Origin: Dolichospermum compactum NIES-806 | GTDB lineage: Bacteria; Cyanobacteriota; Cyanobacteriia; Cyanobacteriales; Nostocaceae | Assembly (NCBI RefSeq): GCF_002368115.1 | Contig: NZ_AP018316.1 | Coordinates: forward strand, 3,050,186 to 3,114,185 | Direction: 5' to 3' | Length of the DNA: 64,000 nt | Shown here: piece by piece, positions 1-8,085 of the stretch | How positions within the stretch are numbered: position 1 is the first letter of the stretch | Layout: every line of letters starts with the position of its first letter | Notes under the pieces: generated by a model | Seen by the model: only the letters and a program-made list of their open reading frames with translations | What the model was told of the DNA's origin: nothing | Databases searched by the model: none | Translations under genes and position numbers: made by a program

Positions 1-2
1 CA

Positions 3-131
3 CAAATCAATCCAGAATTACCTGCTAACCAATCACAGGTTGATAACCAAAAATCAGAGTTAGAACTGCTTAAAGAACAACTGAAGCGGCAGCAAGAAAT
101 GATTAATGAACTGTTAGGTAACAAAGGTTAG
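3..131 (+). CDS. C-terminal end of a coiled-coil protein (partial)
   Basis: An open frame enters from the left edge and ends at a TAG at 129-131, giving about 42 residues. The tail is rich in Gln, Glu, Lys and Leu with heptad-like spacing (for example LKEQLKRQQEMINELLG), which suggests a short coiled coil. Nothing else of the protein is visible, so I assign no function. The gene is truncated by the window edge, not necessarily in the genome. Confidence 0.6.
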   Translation, partial: QINPELPANQSQVDNQKSELELLKEQLKRQQEMINELLGNKG

Positions 132-440
132 TTTGGCTAGAATAACCTTTGGTAGCTAGGCAAGGCTAGGAAGTCAAGGTTACGAAGTACGATAGCTTGC
201 CCTGACTGTATGACCGACTAGCGTACAATAGGGCAGTAAGGTTAGGGAGTTAAGTAAACTACTATTTAGTACAATAAGGTGACTGGTAAACTAAATATTT
301 AGTGAGTATTCTGTGAGTATTGAGTATCTAGTTAACAAGTTAGCTAAAAGCTTGATACTAGATAGCTAAAATAGCAAATAAAGCTGTTTTGAGTATTCAG
401 TGAGTATTGCTAATGAAGTAATAGGCTATAGGTTATAATC
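132..440. other. Intergenic region with short direct and inverted repeats
   Basis: There is no coding frame. The block holds several copies of the short word TGAGTATT (around 303, 313, 320, 393 and 402) and an inverted pair TATCTAGT (325-332) / ACTAGATA (357-364). It may contain the btpA promoter, but I cannot place a confident -35/-10 pair. Confidence 0.4.
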
Positions 441-1256
441 TTGCGTTGTTTTCATCAGTTATTTAAAACCCGAACACCAATTATTGGCGTAGTACATCTG
501 CTCCCTCTTCCGACTTCAGCCCGTTGGGGAGGTAGTCTCAAAGCAGTGATTGACCGCGCTGAACAAGAAGCCACAGCCCTTGCCAGTGGAGGGGTAGATG
601 GGATTATCGTTGAGAATTTTTTTGATGCCCCATTTACGAAAAATCAAGTTGACCCCGCAGTTGTGAGTGCGATGACTGTGGTTGTGCAACGCATTCAGAA
701 TTTAGTGACTGTGCCTTTGGGGTTAAATGTGTTACGCAATGATGGTAGAAGTGCGATCGCTATTGCTAGTTGCGTTAATGCCCAGTTTGTGAGAATTAAT
801 GTTCTCACGGGTGTGATGGCAACAGACCAAGGTTTAATTGAAGGGGAAGCTCATCAATTATTACGATATCGTCGGGAATTAGGATCTGATGTAAAAATTT
901 TTGCTGATGTTTTGGTAAAACACGCCCGGTCTTTGAGTTCTCCTAATTTGACGGTTGCTGTTAAGGATACTATTGAACGAGGTTTGGCTGATGCGGTAAT
1001 TTTATCTGGTTGGGCTACTGGTAGTCCTCCTGACCAGGAAGATTTGGAACTGGCTAGTGTTGCGGCTGCTGGTACTCCTGTTTTTATTGGTAGTGGTGCA
1101 AGTTGGGAAAATGTGGGGACTTTGTTACAAGCCGCAGATGGGGTGATTGTTTCTAGTTCTCTGAAACGTCATGGTCAAATTCAGCAACCAATAGATCCAA
1201 TTCGCGTCAGCCAATTTGTCGAAGCTGCCCGCAGACCTCTATTGTCTAAACTATGA
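441..1256 (+). CDS. btpA: BtpA family protein, photosystem I biogenesis
   Basis: The 271-residue product has the BtpA family hallmarks: an N-terminal PIIGVVHLLPLP strand, the VDGIIVENFFDAPF segment and a C-terminal IGSGASWENV glycine loop typical of a TIM-barrel phosphate-binding site. In cyanobacteria BtpA is a thylakoid-associated factor needed to accumulate photosystem I reaction-centre proteins, especially at low temperature; that role is family knowledge. The frame opens at a TTG and there is no nearby ATG, so the exact start is uncertain. Length fits the family. It stands alone, followed by a heptamer repeat and the VKOR fusion gene. Confidence 0.9.
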   Translation: MRCFHQLFKTRTPIIGVVHLLPLPTSARWGGSLKAVIDRAEQEATALASGGVDGIIVENFFDAPFTKNQVDPAVVSAMTVVVQRIQNLVTVPLGLNVLRNDGRSAIAIASCVNAQFVRINVLTGVMATDQGLIEGEAHQLLRYRRELGSDVKIFADVLVKHARSLSSPNLTVAVKDTIERGLADAVILSGWATGSPPDQEDLELASVAAAGTPVFIGSGASWENVGTLLQAADGVIVSSSLKRHGQIQQPIDPIRVSQFVEAARRPLLSKL

Positions 1257-1301
1257 TTCTTTTGATTTTCTTGATTTAGATGATTGGAAGATTTCTGAAC
1301 T

Positions 1302-1339
1302 AATTACCAATTACCAATTACCAATTACCAATCACCAAT
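1302..1339. repeat. Heptamer tandem repeat (ATTACCA type)
   Basis: About five head-to-tail copies of the 7-bp unit ATTACCA, the last one changed to ATCACCA, end three bases before the ATG of the next gene. The array occupies the place of its ribosome-binding site. It is a short tandemly repeated repetitive (STRR) sequence of the kind common in Nostocales. Confidence 0.85.
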
Positions 1340-1342
1340 ATT

Positions 1343-2332
1343 ATGATTCGTCGTCGTTCTACTCCTTGGATTCATAAATGGTCGCGTCCGGCGATCGCAA
1401 CTATTGCTGGTTTTGGTATCCTAAATACAGGTTATCTCACCTATGAAAAGCTGACCGGCAGCACTCCGGTTTGTACTACCCCAGAAAATGTTAAAGGTTG
1501 TGTGGATGTCCTTTCTAGTCCTTGGGCTACGGTTTTAGGTCAACCATTACCTGTATTTGGTTTATTGGCATACATGGGGATGTTGATATTGGCTTTAGCT
1601 CCCTTAGCATTGAACGCAGGGGAAAATCACAAAAGTCAGAAACAACTAGAAAATTTAACTTGGTGGTTGCTGTTTGTGGGAGCGATCGCTATGTCAGTTT
1701 TTAGTGGATACTTAATGTATGTCCTGGCATTTCAACTCAAAGCCTTATGTCCTTACTGTATTGCCTCTGCCTTGTTTGCATTAACTATGTTAGTGTTAAC
1801 CGTCATGGGTAGAGATTGGGAAGACATCGGACAACTTTTATTTACGGCTGTGATTGTGGCAATGGTGACGCTAATTGGGACTTTAGGAGTTTATTCTCAA
1901 GTAAATCCATCAGGTAACATTACTGAATCAACTGATGGAAAACCCACAGCAATTACCTTCACACCTAAAGAACAACCAAATCCTGACTTTGGCTGGGAAA
2001 TTACCACTAAATCTGGTGCAGCAGAAATAGCTTTAGCCCAACATCTTGTTAAATCTGGTGCTAAGGAATATGTAGCCTATTGGTGTCCCCATTGTCACGA
2101 ACAAAAGCTACTTTTTGGTAAAGAGGCTTATCAAATCATTAATGATAATTCTAAGGTAGAGTGCGCTGGCGATAGTCCCAATGGTAAACCAGAATTATGT
2201 AAAGCTGCAAAAATCGAAGGTTTCCCCACTTGGATTATTAATGGTAAAAGCTATAGCGGAGTCCAGACTCTAGAGGAATTAGGAAAGATCACTGGTTATA
2301 CAGGTCCGAAAAACTTTAAATATTTCCGCTAG
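1343..2332 (+). CDS. Vitamin K epoxide reductase / thioredoxin fusion protein
   Basis: This 329-residue protein joins a VKOR membrane domain to a periplasmic thioredoxin-like domain, the arrangement known from cyanobacterial VKOR. The loop cysteines are C44 and C53, the quinone-side CPYC is at 136-139, and the thioredoxin-like WCPHC motif is at 247-251. About five membrane spans can be seen between residues 15 and 185. The family forms disulfide bonds in exported or lumenal proteins and passes electrons to quinone. The ATG at 1343 follows a heptamer repeat array with no clear Shine-Dalgarno. An internal frame at 1522-1704 is a shadow. Confidence 0.93.
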   Translation: MIRRRSTPWIHKWSRPAIATIAGFGILNTGYLTYEKLTGSTPVCTTPENVKGCVDVLSSPWATVLGQPLPVFGLLAYMGMLILALAPLALNAGENHKSQKQLENLTWWLLFVGAIAMSVFSGYLMYVLAFQLKALCPYCIASALFALTMLVLTVMGRDWEDIGQLLFTAVIVAMVTLIGTLGVYSQVNPSGNITESTDGKPTAITFTPKEQPNPDFGWEITTKSGAAEIALAQHLVKSGAKEYVAYWCPHCHEQKLLFGKEAYQIINDNSKVECAGDSPNGKPELCKAAKIEGFPTWIINGKSYSGVQTLEELGKITGYTGPKNFKYFR

Positions 2333-2380
2333 AGATTAAGACTAAGGAATGTGAATTAAATAAACTGCAAAAGTAAAAAA

Positions 2381-2940
2381 GTAGGGTGTGTTAGCGACAG
2401 CGTAACGCACCATTCCACATTAAATCAGAATTGCAGGTTATTAAATTTGCGTCCCTACAATGGGAATAATTTGAAAATCCAAGATGAGGATATTCCTTTA
2501 AACTACAAAATTGATGCTAATGAAAAAGTAATTACCCCACCTTTTCGAGGTGGGGCGGTTGTGCGTTTTCCTGTGCAACTAATTCAGAGTCTTGTCGGTA
2601 CTTTGTCGGTAGAAACATCAGGAGAAACTGTGATTCCTTCCTATGGTCAGTTAAATATAACTGTGAATAATCAAATTATTAACTCACCTATTGGTAAAGA
2701 AGGATATTTTTATTTAGACAGTGTTGCTCTGGGAAAATATCCAGCTAATGTGGACTATGAAGGGGGTATTTGTAATTTTGAGCTAACTATTCCCCAGTCT
2801 CAGGAACAAATGGTTAATTTAGGTAATTTAAAGTGTATCATTCCTTAACGATTACAGTATTGTAGGGTGCGTTAGGATGAAATCCGTAACGCACAGAATC
2901 CTTGATAATGGTGTGTTACGCTGTCGCTAACACACCCTAC
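2381..2940. repeat. Long inverted repeat flanking a usher fragment
   Basis: The 30 bp at 2381-2410 (starting GTAGGGTGTGTTAGCGACAG) recur in reverse complement at 2911-2940 with one mismatch. A degenerate third copy with its own hairpin lies at 2862-2894. This GTAGGGTGCGTTA-type repeat is common in cyanobacterial intergenic DNA. The two good copies bracket the usher remnant, which suggests recombination or insertion events here. Confidence 0.8.
2447..2848 (+). pseudogene. C-terminal fragment of a fimbrial outer-membrane usher
   Basis: The 133-residue frame matches the end of FimD/PapC-type ushers: ITPPFRGGAVVRFPV, then PSYGQLNI, IGKEGYFYLDSV and a final pair of cysteines (GGICNFEL and LGNLKCIIP). 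Full ushers run to several hundred residues with a 24-strand barrel, and none of that is present. The frame stays open upstream into the inverted repeat without a good start; the TTG at 2447 is only nominal. I read it as the stump of a chaperone-usher gene cut at its 5' side by a repeat-associated deletion. It is unlikely to make a working protein. Confidence 0.65.
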
Positions 2941-2981
2941 TTCGTGAACGTTTCTCAACCCAACCTACAATAAATTTTGTT

Positions 2982-4688
2982 TTACATAAAGGGAAGAGTA
3001 GAACCACCGGAGATAATATTACCCATTACCCATTCCTGATTTTGGACAAGAGTATGCACTTGCCAATTAGGATCAGTTTTAGGGTAATCTAAACGGTAAT
3101 GTCCACCTCGGCTTTCGGTTCTAAAAACAGCACTTTTCAGAATTAATTCGGCAATATCTAATAAATTACGAGTTTCAGCCCACAGCCGCAATTCCTTTTC
3201 AATTTGTGGTTGTTGAAAATTAACTGATTGTGTCGGTTTTAAACTCAATAATAATTGACTTAAAGGTAAAGCCGCAAAGTCTTCTTGCCAAGATGCAACT
3301 TGAGAAACAGCATTTTCTAAACTTGATTGTTCTCGACAAATACCCGCACTTTGCCAAACTACACGAGGTAAATTTTTGCGAATTTCTGCTAATTGTCTTT
3401 GTTGATTTTCCCACTCAATTAGAGATGGGTTAACTGCCAAAGTTTCAGTTTCAATAATATTAGCAGATTCCTGTTTTCCCAGTTGCAATTTTTCATAATC
3501 AACATTAGCCATTTGCGCCCCAAAGACAATACATTCCAACAACGAATTACTGGCTAAACGATTAGCACCATGTACTCCCGTACTGGCAGTTTCTCCAATG
3601 GCATATAAACCGGGAATATTCGTGGAATTCATCACATCTGTGAGAATACCACCCATCCAATAATGGGCAGCAGGTGACACAGGAATGGGTTGAGTAAAGA
3701 CATCAATGCCCCAATGTTGACAAACAGCGATGATATTCGGGAAACGGTGGCGAATTTTGTCAGGGGGAATGGGGCGCATATCTAACCAGACATTCGCTGT
3801 AGCCGGGTCAGCGGCCGTTTTTTGTAAATGACTGAAAATAGCTCGACTGACCACATCACGGGGTGCTAGTTCTCCTGCTGGGTGGTAATCAAAGGCAAAA
3901 CGTCGCCCGGTGTCATCCACCAAATGCGCCCCTTCTCCACGCACAGCCTCACTAATCAGAAAACGTCCCGGTTTACTCAAGGCTGTGGGATGAAACTGGA
4001 CAAATTCTAAATCCCGGAGAATTGCCCCCGCCCGCCAAGCGATCGCCACACCATCACCTGTACTCACTGCTGGGTTAGTGGTTTGGGCAAATACTTGACC
4101 ACCGCCACCAGTAGCTAAAATGACAGCCCCGGCTCTAATCCAAGTAATTTTCCCTTGATAAAATAGGCTAGTTCCCAAACATTGACCGGTTTGGGGTTCT
4201 ATCCATAAACTCAAAGCCAAGGCTTGCTGAATGACTTTGATATTCTCACGACGCAGGACTTGATCTGTGAGGGTGGTGGTAACTTCCCTACCTGTGGTAT
4301 CGGCTGCATGAAGCACGCGAGGACGAGAATGGGCTGCTTCGAGGGTTAAAGCTAAGTTACTGTCATGACGATCAAAAGCTACGCCTAAGTTAACTAGGGA
4401 TTGAATACAACTGGGGGCTTGTTCGGCTAGGAATTTGACAGCGGCGATGTCGCATAAACCAGCCCCTGCTTTTAATGTGTCTTCAATATGCAGTTTTGGC
4501 GAATCTTCTGGGGCTACGGCTGCGGCTATGCCACCTTGCGCCCAATCACTGGCAGAGAGTGAGACTGTTTCTTTAGTAATTAAGCCGACTCGTAAGGATG
4601 TGGGTAGACATAGGGCTGTATATAGTCCTGCTGCACCAGCACCGACTACTAAAACATCGAATTGGTTAGGAATATTTATATCGGGCAA
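2982..4688 (-). CDS. nadB: L-aspartate oxidase
   Basis: NadB oxidises L-aspartate to iminoaspartate, the first step of bacterial NAD synthesis. The 568-residue protein has the FAD dinucleotide motif GAGAAG at 16-21, the succinate-dehydrogenase-like GGIAAA and FHPTAL segments, the active-site-region SEAVRGEGAHLVD and the late GLYAIGETASTGVHGANRLASNSLLE signature. The start is a TTG at 4686-4688 and no ATG is available nearby. Its upstream region has been duplicated (see the 52-bp repeat). It is cytoplasmic and monocistronic here. Confidence 0.95.
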   Translation of the reverse strand: MPDINIPNQFDVLVVGAGAAGLYTALCLPTSLRVGLITKETVSLSASDWAQGGIAAAVAPEDSPKLHIEDTLKAGAGLCDIAAVKFLAEQAPSCIQSLVNLGVAFDRHDSNLALTLEAAHSRPRVLHAADTTGREVTTTLTDQVLRRENIKVIQQALALSLWIEPQTGQCLGTSLFYQGKITWIRAGAVILATGGGGQVFAQTTNPAVSTGDGVAIAWRAGAILRDLEFVQFHPTALSKPGRFLISEAVRGEGAHLVDDTGRRFAFDYHPAGELAPRDVVSRAIFSHLQKTAADPATANVWLDMRPIPPDKIRHRFPNIIAVCQHWGIDVFTQPIPVSPAAHYWMGGILTDVMNSTNIPGLYAIGETASTGVHGANRLASNSLLECIVFGAQMANVDYEKLQLGKQESANIIETETLAVNPSLIEWENQQRQLAEIRKNLPRVVWQSAGICREQSSLENAVSQVASWQEDFAALPLSQLLLSLKPTQSVNFQQPQIEKELRLWAETRNLLDIAELILKSAVFRTESRGGHYRLDYPKTDPNWQVHTLVQNQEWVMGNIISGGSTLPFM

Positions 4689-4801
4689 GGTATAACTATG
4701 ATTTTTGTGATTTGGATGATTTTTGGGATTTACAGCCAGGAATAGGGAACAAGGTATAACTATGATTTTTGTGATTTGGATGATTTTTGGGATTTACAGC
4801 C
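4686..4801. repeat. 52-bp direct duplication upstream of nadB
   Basis: The 52 bp at 4686-4737 recur exactly at 4750-4801, a 64-bp period. The first copy includes the nadB TTG start codon on the minus strand, so the duplication copied the start region itself. It may alter the promoter or the translation start choice. Confidence 0.85.
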
Positions 4802-4853
4802 CAAAATTTAAAATCTCAACTTAGGGTATGGGTAATTGGGAATATGTTTTCAA

Positions 4854-4891
4854 TTCCCAGTCCCCAGTCCCCAGTCCCCAATCCCCAACCC
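4854..4891. repeat. Heptamer tandem repeat (CCCCAGT type)
   Basis: About five degenerate copies of CCCCAGT/CCCCAAT lie directly downstream of the psbU stop codon. There are no spacers, so this is an STRR array. Confidence 0.75.
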
Positions 4892-4895
4892 TTAG

Positions 4896-5324
4896 TTATC
4901 TGTAAATACCGTTGTTAATGCGATCGTCGCCTTCGTTGAAGTTAGGCTCCAATTCTGTCACGGTGAAATTATCCAAGTTAGCTTGCAAACGTTCTTTTTG
5001 GCGATCGCTCAATCCTGGTAGATTTAATACATCTTCTACTTTTTCGTAGGGAGCATTAGCGATGATCTTTTTCGCCAATGTAGGATACAGTCCTGGATAT
5101 TGTTGGAAAGCAGCGATATTGGTATTGTTCAAATCAATTTTCTTACCAAACTCTGTTCCTAGCTTCTGATCTGCTCTATTTTGACGAGCGATCGCTAAAA
5201 CTGGAACTTGATTTCCTACAAAGCTATTGAAACTAACAGCTTGGGCTGTCTGGGTAGTTCCCAGTATTCCCCAGCAACCTAGCAACAATGTAAATACAGT
5301 GAATAAACGCACCAATCCTTTCAC
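4896..5324 (-). CDS. psbU: Photosystem II extrinsic protein U (12 kDa)
   Basis: PsbU is one of the lumenal subunits that stabilise the manganese cluster of photosystem II in cyanobacteria. The 142-residue precursor has a signal peptide with a likely cut after AQA (residues 27-29). The mature part contains the helix-hairpin-helix-like repeats FQQYPGLYPTLAKKI and VEDVLNLPGLSDRQ. Length and features fit the family closely. Its start is an ATG with an AGGTAAAAATCG stretch upstream. An STRR array sits just downstream. Confidence 0.95.
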   Translation of the reverse strand: MKGLVRLFTVFTLLLGCWGILGTTQTAQAVSFNSFVGNQVPVLAIARQNRADQKLGTEFGKKIDLNNTNIAAFQQYPGLYPTLAKKIIANAPYEKVEDVLNLPGLSDRQKERLQANLDNFTVTELEPNFNEGDDRINNGIYR

Positions 5325-5630
5325 GATTTTTACCTCTTTTTTTCAAGGAATAATAAAATTTTGCAGCCAAAAGCCACGAACTTTAGGGCATAAGCCGGAA
5401 GTTTAAGGATGTCAGTGTAGTTTCTTTTCTAACTTGATCCTAGCTCCTTCATGGTTTAGCTTCATGGTTTAAGCTTGAGAGCTTGCACAACAGTCATCAA
5501 AAACTAATATACAGCGTATCAATATCCATAATATTTAGGACTATTTGGTTTGATTTGACTTTTGGCAAAAATCTGACCTCATAGCACCTCTGCGCCCATT
5601 TTTCGGTGTTTACCTAAATTAATAGGAATG
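5325..5630. other. Intergenic region upstream of psbU
   Basis: There is no coding frame. A short direct repeat (TTCATGGTTTAGC / TTCATGGTTTAAGC near 5448-5473) is the only structure I see. The psbU promoter should lie here but I cannot define it. Confidence 0.3.
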
Positions 5631-6362
5631 TCACGCCAGAACTGCTGCTAATAAGAAGAGACTGTCTACTAGAATTGTACTCAAAACTGCGCCTCCAAAG
5701 GCATACCAATGGCATTGTTTATTAAGTAAAGATCCTGTTCCCACTGTCGTCAGCATCAGGGCAAGAATGACTGCCCAGCCTTCTCCCCAAGGTGTTTGGA
5801 CTTGCGCCAGGGCATTCTGTAAGATTTGTGAAGCACCAGATGGATCTGTGATCATAATTTGTCGCCAATAAGGCATCAAATCCACCAAATAAAAATAAAT
5901 ATCGGTTAAAACCGTTCCTAGTAAAGAACCAAGGTAAAACCAATTGCCGACCTTGCCCCAATTTTTCGCTAAACACCACACAGCAAAAGGTAATCCTAGT
6001 GCTTCTATCGGTATATGCCAGATTGGTTCATATCTTAACCAACCCCAATAAATCGCTCCTGTTAACCAAGTCCAGCTAAAGCCAAAAAGTAAATCTCCCC
6101 ATAAATAGGTTTGGGGACGTGACATTAATTTAATACTGAGCCACACCCAAAAGCCTGTCATTAATACGCTCAGAATAGGAAAGGATCGCACCAATGGGGC
6201 TTCTACGAACACTGGTATTGATACTAAAAATACTGATGCTAAAAATATTAACCAATTTTGTCGGGAAGATAGGAAATTTGGTAAATGAGAATTTTTCAGG
6301 CTGTGATTGATATCTACAGTCGGGTTAGTAGCTGTATAGGCAGAAAATGTATGATTAATCAA
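5631..6362 (-). CDS. DUF3120 family membrane protein
   Basis: The 243-residue product resembles the cyanobacteria-specific DUF3120 family. It has about six hydrophobic spans, an aromatic-rich WLTGAIYWGWLRYEPIWHIPIEALGLPFAVW core, and a short polar N-terminus of about 35 residues. No function is established for the family, so I do not propose one. The start is a TTG at 6360-6362. It is transcribed alone, downstream of psbU in the opposite transcriptional order. Confidence 0.75.
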   Translation of the reverse strand: MINHTFSAYTATNPTVDINHSLKNSHLPNFLSSRQNWLIFLASVFLVSIPVFVEAPLVRSFPILSVLMTGFWVWLSIKLMSRPQTYLWGDLLFGFSWTWLTGAIYWGWLRYEPIWHIPIEALGLPFAVWCLAKNWGKVGNWFYLGSLLGTVLTDIYFYLVDLMPYWRQIMITDPSGASQILQNALAQVQTPWGEGWAVILALMLTTVGTGSLLNKQCHWYAFGGAVLSTILVDSLFLLAAVLA

Positions 6363-6884
6363 AGTTTCTAATATTTGTTACTAAACTTTACTTATCTTCA
6401 GAATATCATAACTGAAAATCCCCCAGGGGGGCATCTTGATTATACATGAAATTTATTTATAGAGGTATGCACTCAAGCAGGAAAGGCATAGGATCATGAC
6501 CTTGGCTAAGTTTTCAGACATATTATGATTACGTTGGCGAATTGGTATTGATAAATCATCAGATTAATTAAATAATTTGGGAATATGGTGATTGAATGAT
6601 AAGTTATTTGTATAGGATTTTTGTAAAAAAGGACTTTCTCAATTATGGGGGGTCTATTCTCATGATTATTGAGAATTTTATCAATAATCAAACGAGTTTT
6701 GGTGATTTCAGCTAGGGGGCTTGACAGTGTTCCGAGTTTTTGGTATGTTGATGGTATGAGTGGGAAAGTGTGCGCTCATATATAGATAGATTTTTTATTC
6801 ATCAAGATAATAATTTCCTAAATAGCTCCCAGACACAGAGAAATAACAAAATAATATTTGTCCATTTAATTGTCAGAATCAGGA

Positions 6885-7000
6885 TAAGTAGGTGAACAGA
6901 AAAATTTAAAGGTATGTGAAGAAAAGTAAAATCACTCAAAACTCTCTTCCTGTTCCCTGTTACCTTGCCATAACGACAATTTTTAACGCCAACCTATTTA
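6885..7000. repeat. MITE-like element, copy A
   Basis: The element begins TAAGTAGGTGAACAG and ends AACGCCAACCTATTTA, so its outer 8 bp form an imperfect terminal inverted repeat. The internal part has a conserved GCCATAACGACAATTTT block and a variable heptamer-like stretch. A full second copy (inverted, 34875-34997) and a left-truncated third copy (ending 56174) occur in this window. Confidence 0.7.
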
Positions 7001-7051
7001 ATAAGATTTTGTCTAAAAAGACTGACTACGACCAAGTAAAGTTGGATAGTT

Positions 7052-7060
7052 TGCTATAAT
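7052..7060 (+). promoter_or_regulatory. Candidate extended -10 promoter of uppP
   Basis: TGCTATAAT lies 28 bp before the uppP ATG and matches an extended -10 element (TGnTATAAT). I see no good -35 box at the usual distance, which is acceptable for extended -10 promoters. Confidence 0.4.
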
Positions 7061-7087
7061 TACGCATTGATTTTGGGAGTCTAGTTA

Positions 7088-8011
7088 ATGACAACAATTT
7101 TAGAGTTAAATAGTATAGATTTACTATTATCACAACTGTTACAGGTAGGAGCGCCTAGCGAAGTAGCTAGTCAAGTTGATTTGGTTCAAGGAGTAATCCA
7201 GGCATTTATTTTAGGAATTGTGCAAGGAATTACCGAGTTTTTACCAATTAGTAGCACGGCACATTTAATCATTGTAACTAAAGTATTTGGTTGGAAAGAA
7301 CTTGGTTCTAAAGATTTTGTTGATGCTATTCAATTTGGGAGTGTAATTGCCATTTTGTGGTATTTTTGGGCTGTAATTTCTGGTTTGGTGAAAGGTGCAA
7401 TTACAGCTTTTCAAACTAAAGACTGGGAAAGTGAAGATGGGAAAATTGTTGTGGGGATTGCTGTGGGGACAATTCCGGCTTTAACTATTGGATTTTTATT
7501 AAAAGATGTAATTCCCGAAAGTTCCTTGATTATTGCGATTATGTCGGTAATTATGGCGATGCTGCTAGGTTTAGCGGAAAAATTTGGAACTCGTAAACGA
7601 GGTTTCAATGCTTTGGAAATTCGAGATGGTATTCTGGTAGGATTAGGACAAACTTTAGCTTTAGTTCCGGGAGTTTCTCGTTCTGGTTCAACCTTAACTA
7701 CTGGGTTATTTTTGGGGCTAGAAAGAGAAGCAGCCGCGAAATTTTCTTTTTTGTTGGGGTTTCCCACTTTGACGATTGCGACTTTATATAAAAGTTTGAA
7801 GATCTTCAAAATGTTTCAATCTGGAGAATTACCAAATAATATTGTAATTCTGTTAGTTGTTGGCATTGTTTCTACCTTTATTTTCTCTTATTTATCAATT
7901 GCTTTTTTAATCAAATACTTGCAAACTAAAAATACGTTGGTTTTTGTTTGGTATAGATTAGCTTTTGGCATTTCTATTTTATTAGCGATCGCTGCCGGTT
8001 GGCAAGGATAA
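7088..8011 (+). CDS. uppP: Undecaprenyl-diphosphatase
   Basis: UppP (BacA) removes a phosphate from undecaprenyl pyrophosphate to recycle the lipid carrier for peptidoglycan and other envelope polymers. The 307-residue membrane protein has both family motifs: GIVQGITEFLPISSTAHL at about 43-60, carrying the catalytic Glu and Ser-rich loop, and PGVSRSGST near residue 205. About eight membrane spans can be seen. The N-terminal extension of about 30 residues before VQGVIQAF is common in cyanobacteria. The next gene starts 74 bp downstream on the same strand. Confidence 0.95.
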   Translation: MTTILELNSIDLLLSQLLQVGAPSEVASQVDLVQGVIQAFILGIVQGITEFLPISSTAHLIIVTKVFGWKELGSKDFVDAIQFGSVIAILWYFWAVISGLVKGAITAFQTKDWESEDGKIVVGIAVGTIPALTIGFLLKDVIPESSLIIAIMSVIMAMLLGLAEKFGTRKRGFNALEIRDGILVGLGQTLALVPGVSRSGSTLTTGLFLGLEREAAAKFSFLLGFPTLTIATLYKSLKIFKMFQSGELPNNIVILLVVGIVSTFIFSYLSIAFLIKYLQTKNTLVFVWYRLAFGISILLAIAAGWQG

Positions 8012-8059
8012 CTCTGTTATGTAATAATTCAGGAGTCAGGAGAATGCAGAAGTTTTCAA

Positions 8060-8085
8060 TTCCCTGTTCCCTGTTCCCTGTTCCC
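8060..8085. repeat. Heptamer tandem repeat (CCCTGTT type)
   Basis: Three and a half copies of CCCTGTT end exactly at the ATG of the DUF512 gene (8086). In the longer in-frame extension of that gene this array would encode SLFPVP-like residues, so I treat it as non-coding. Confidence 0.8.

Larger units (their letters stand above)
6363..7087. other. Intergenic region before uppP with one MITE-like repeat
   Basis: No convincing gene is visible. A 61-residue minus-strand frame at 6506-6691 is low-complexity and AT-driven. The right half contains a MITE-like element (6885-7000) and an extended -10 promoter motif just ahead of uppP. Confidence 0.5.

Noticed and set aside
6506..6691. 61-residue minus-strand frame
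   Set aside because: AT-rich, Ile/Asn-rich composition with no ribosome-binding site or family likeness.
7999..8085. Longer N-terminus for the DUF512 protein
   Set aside because: It overlaps the end of uppP and is encoded by a heptamer array; the ATG at 8086 fits the family start.
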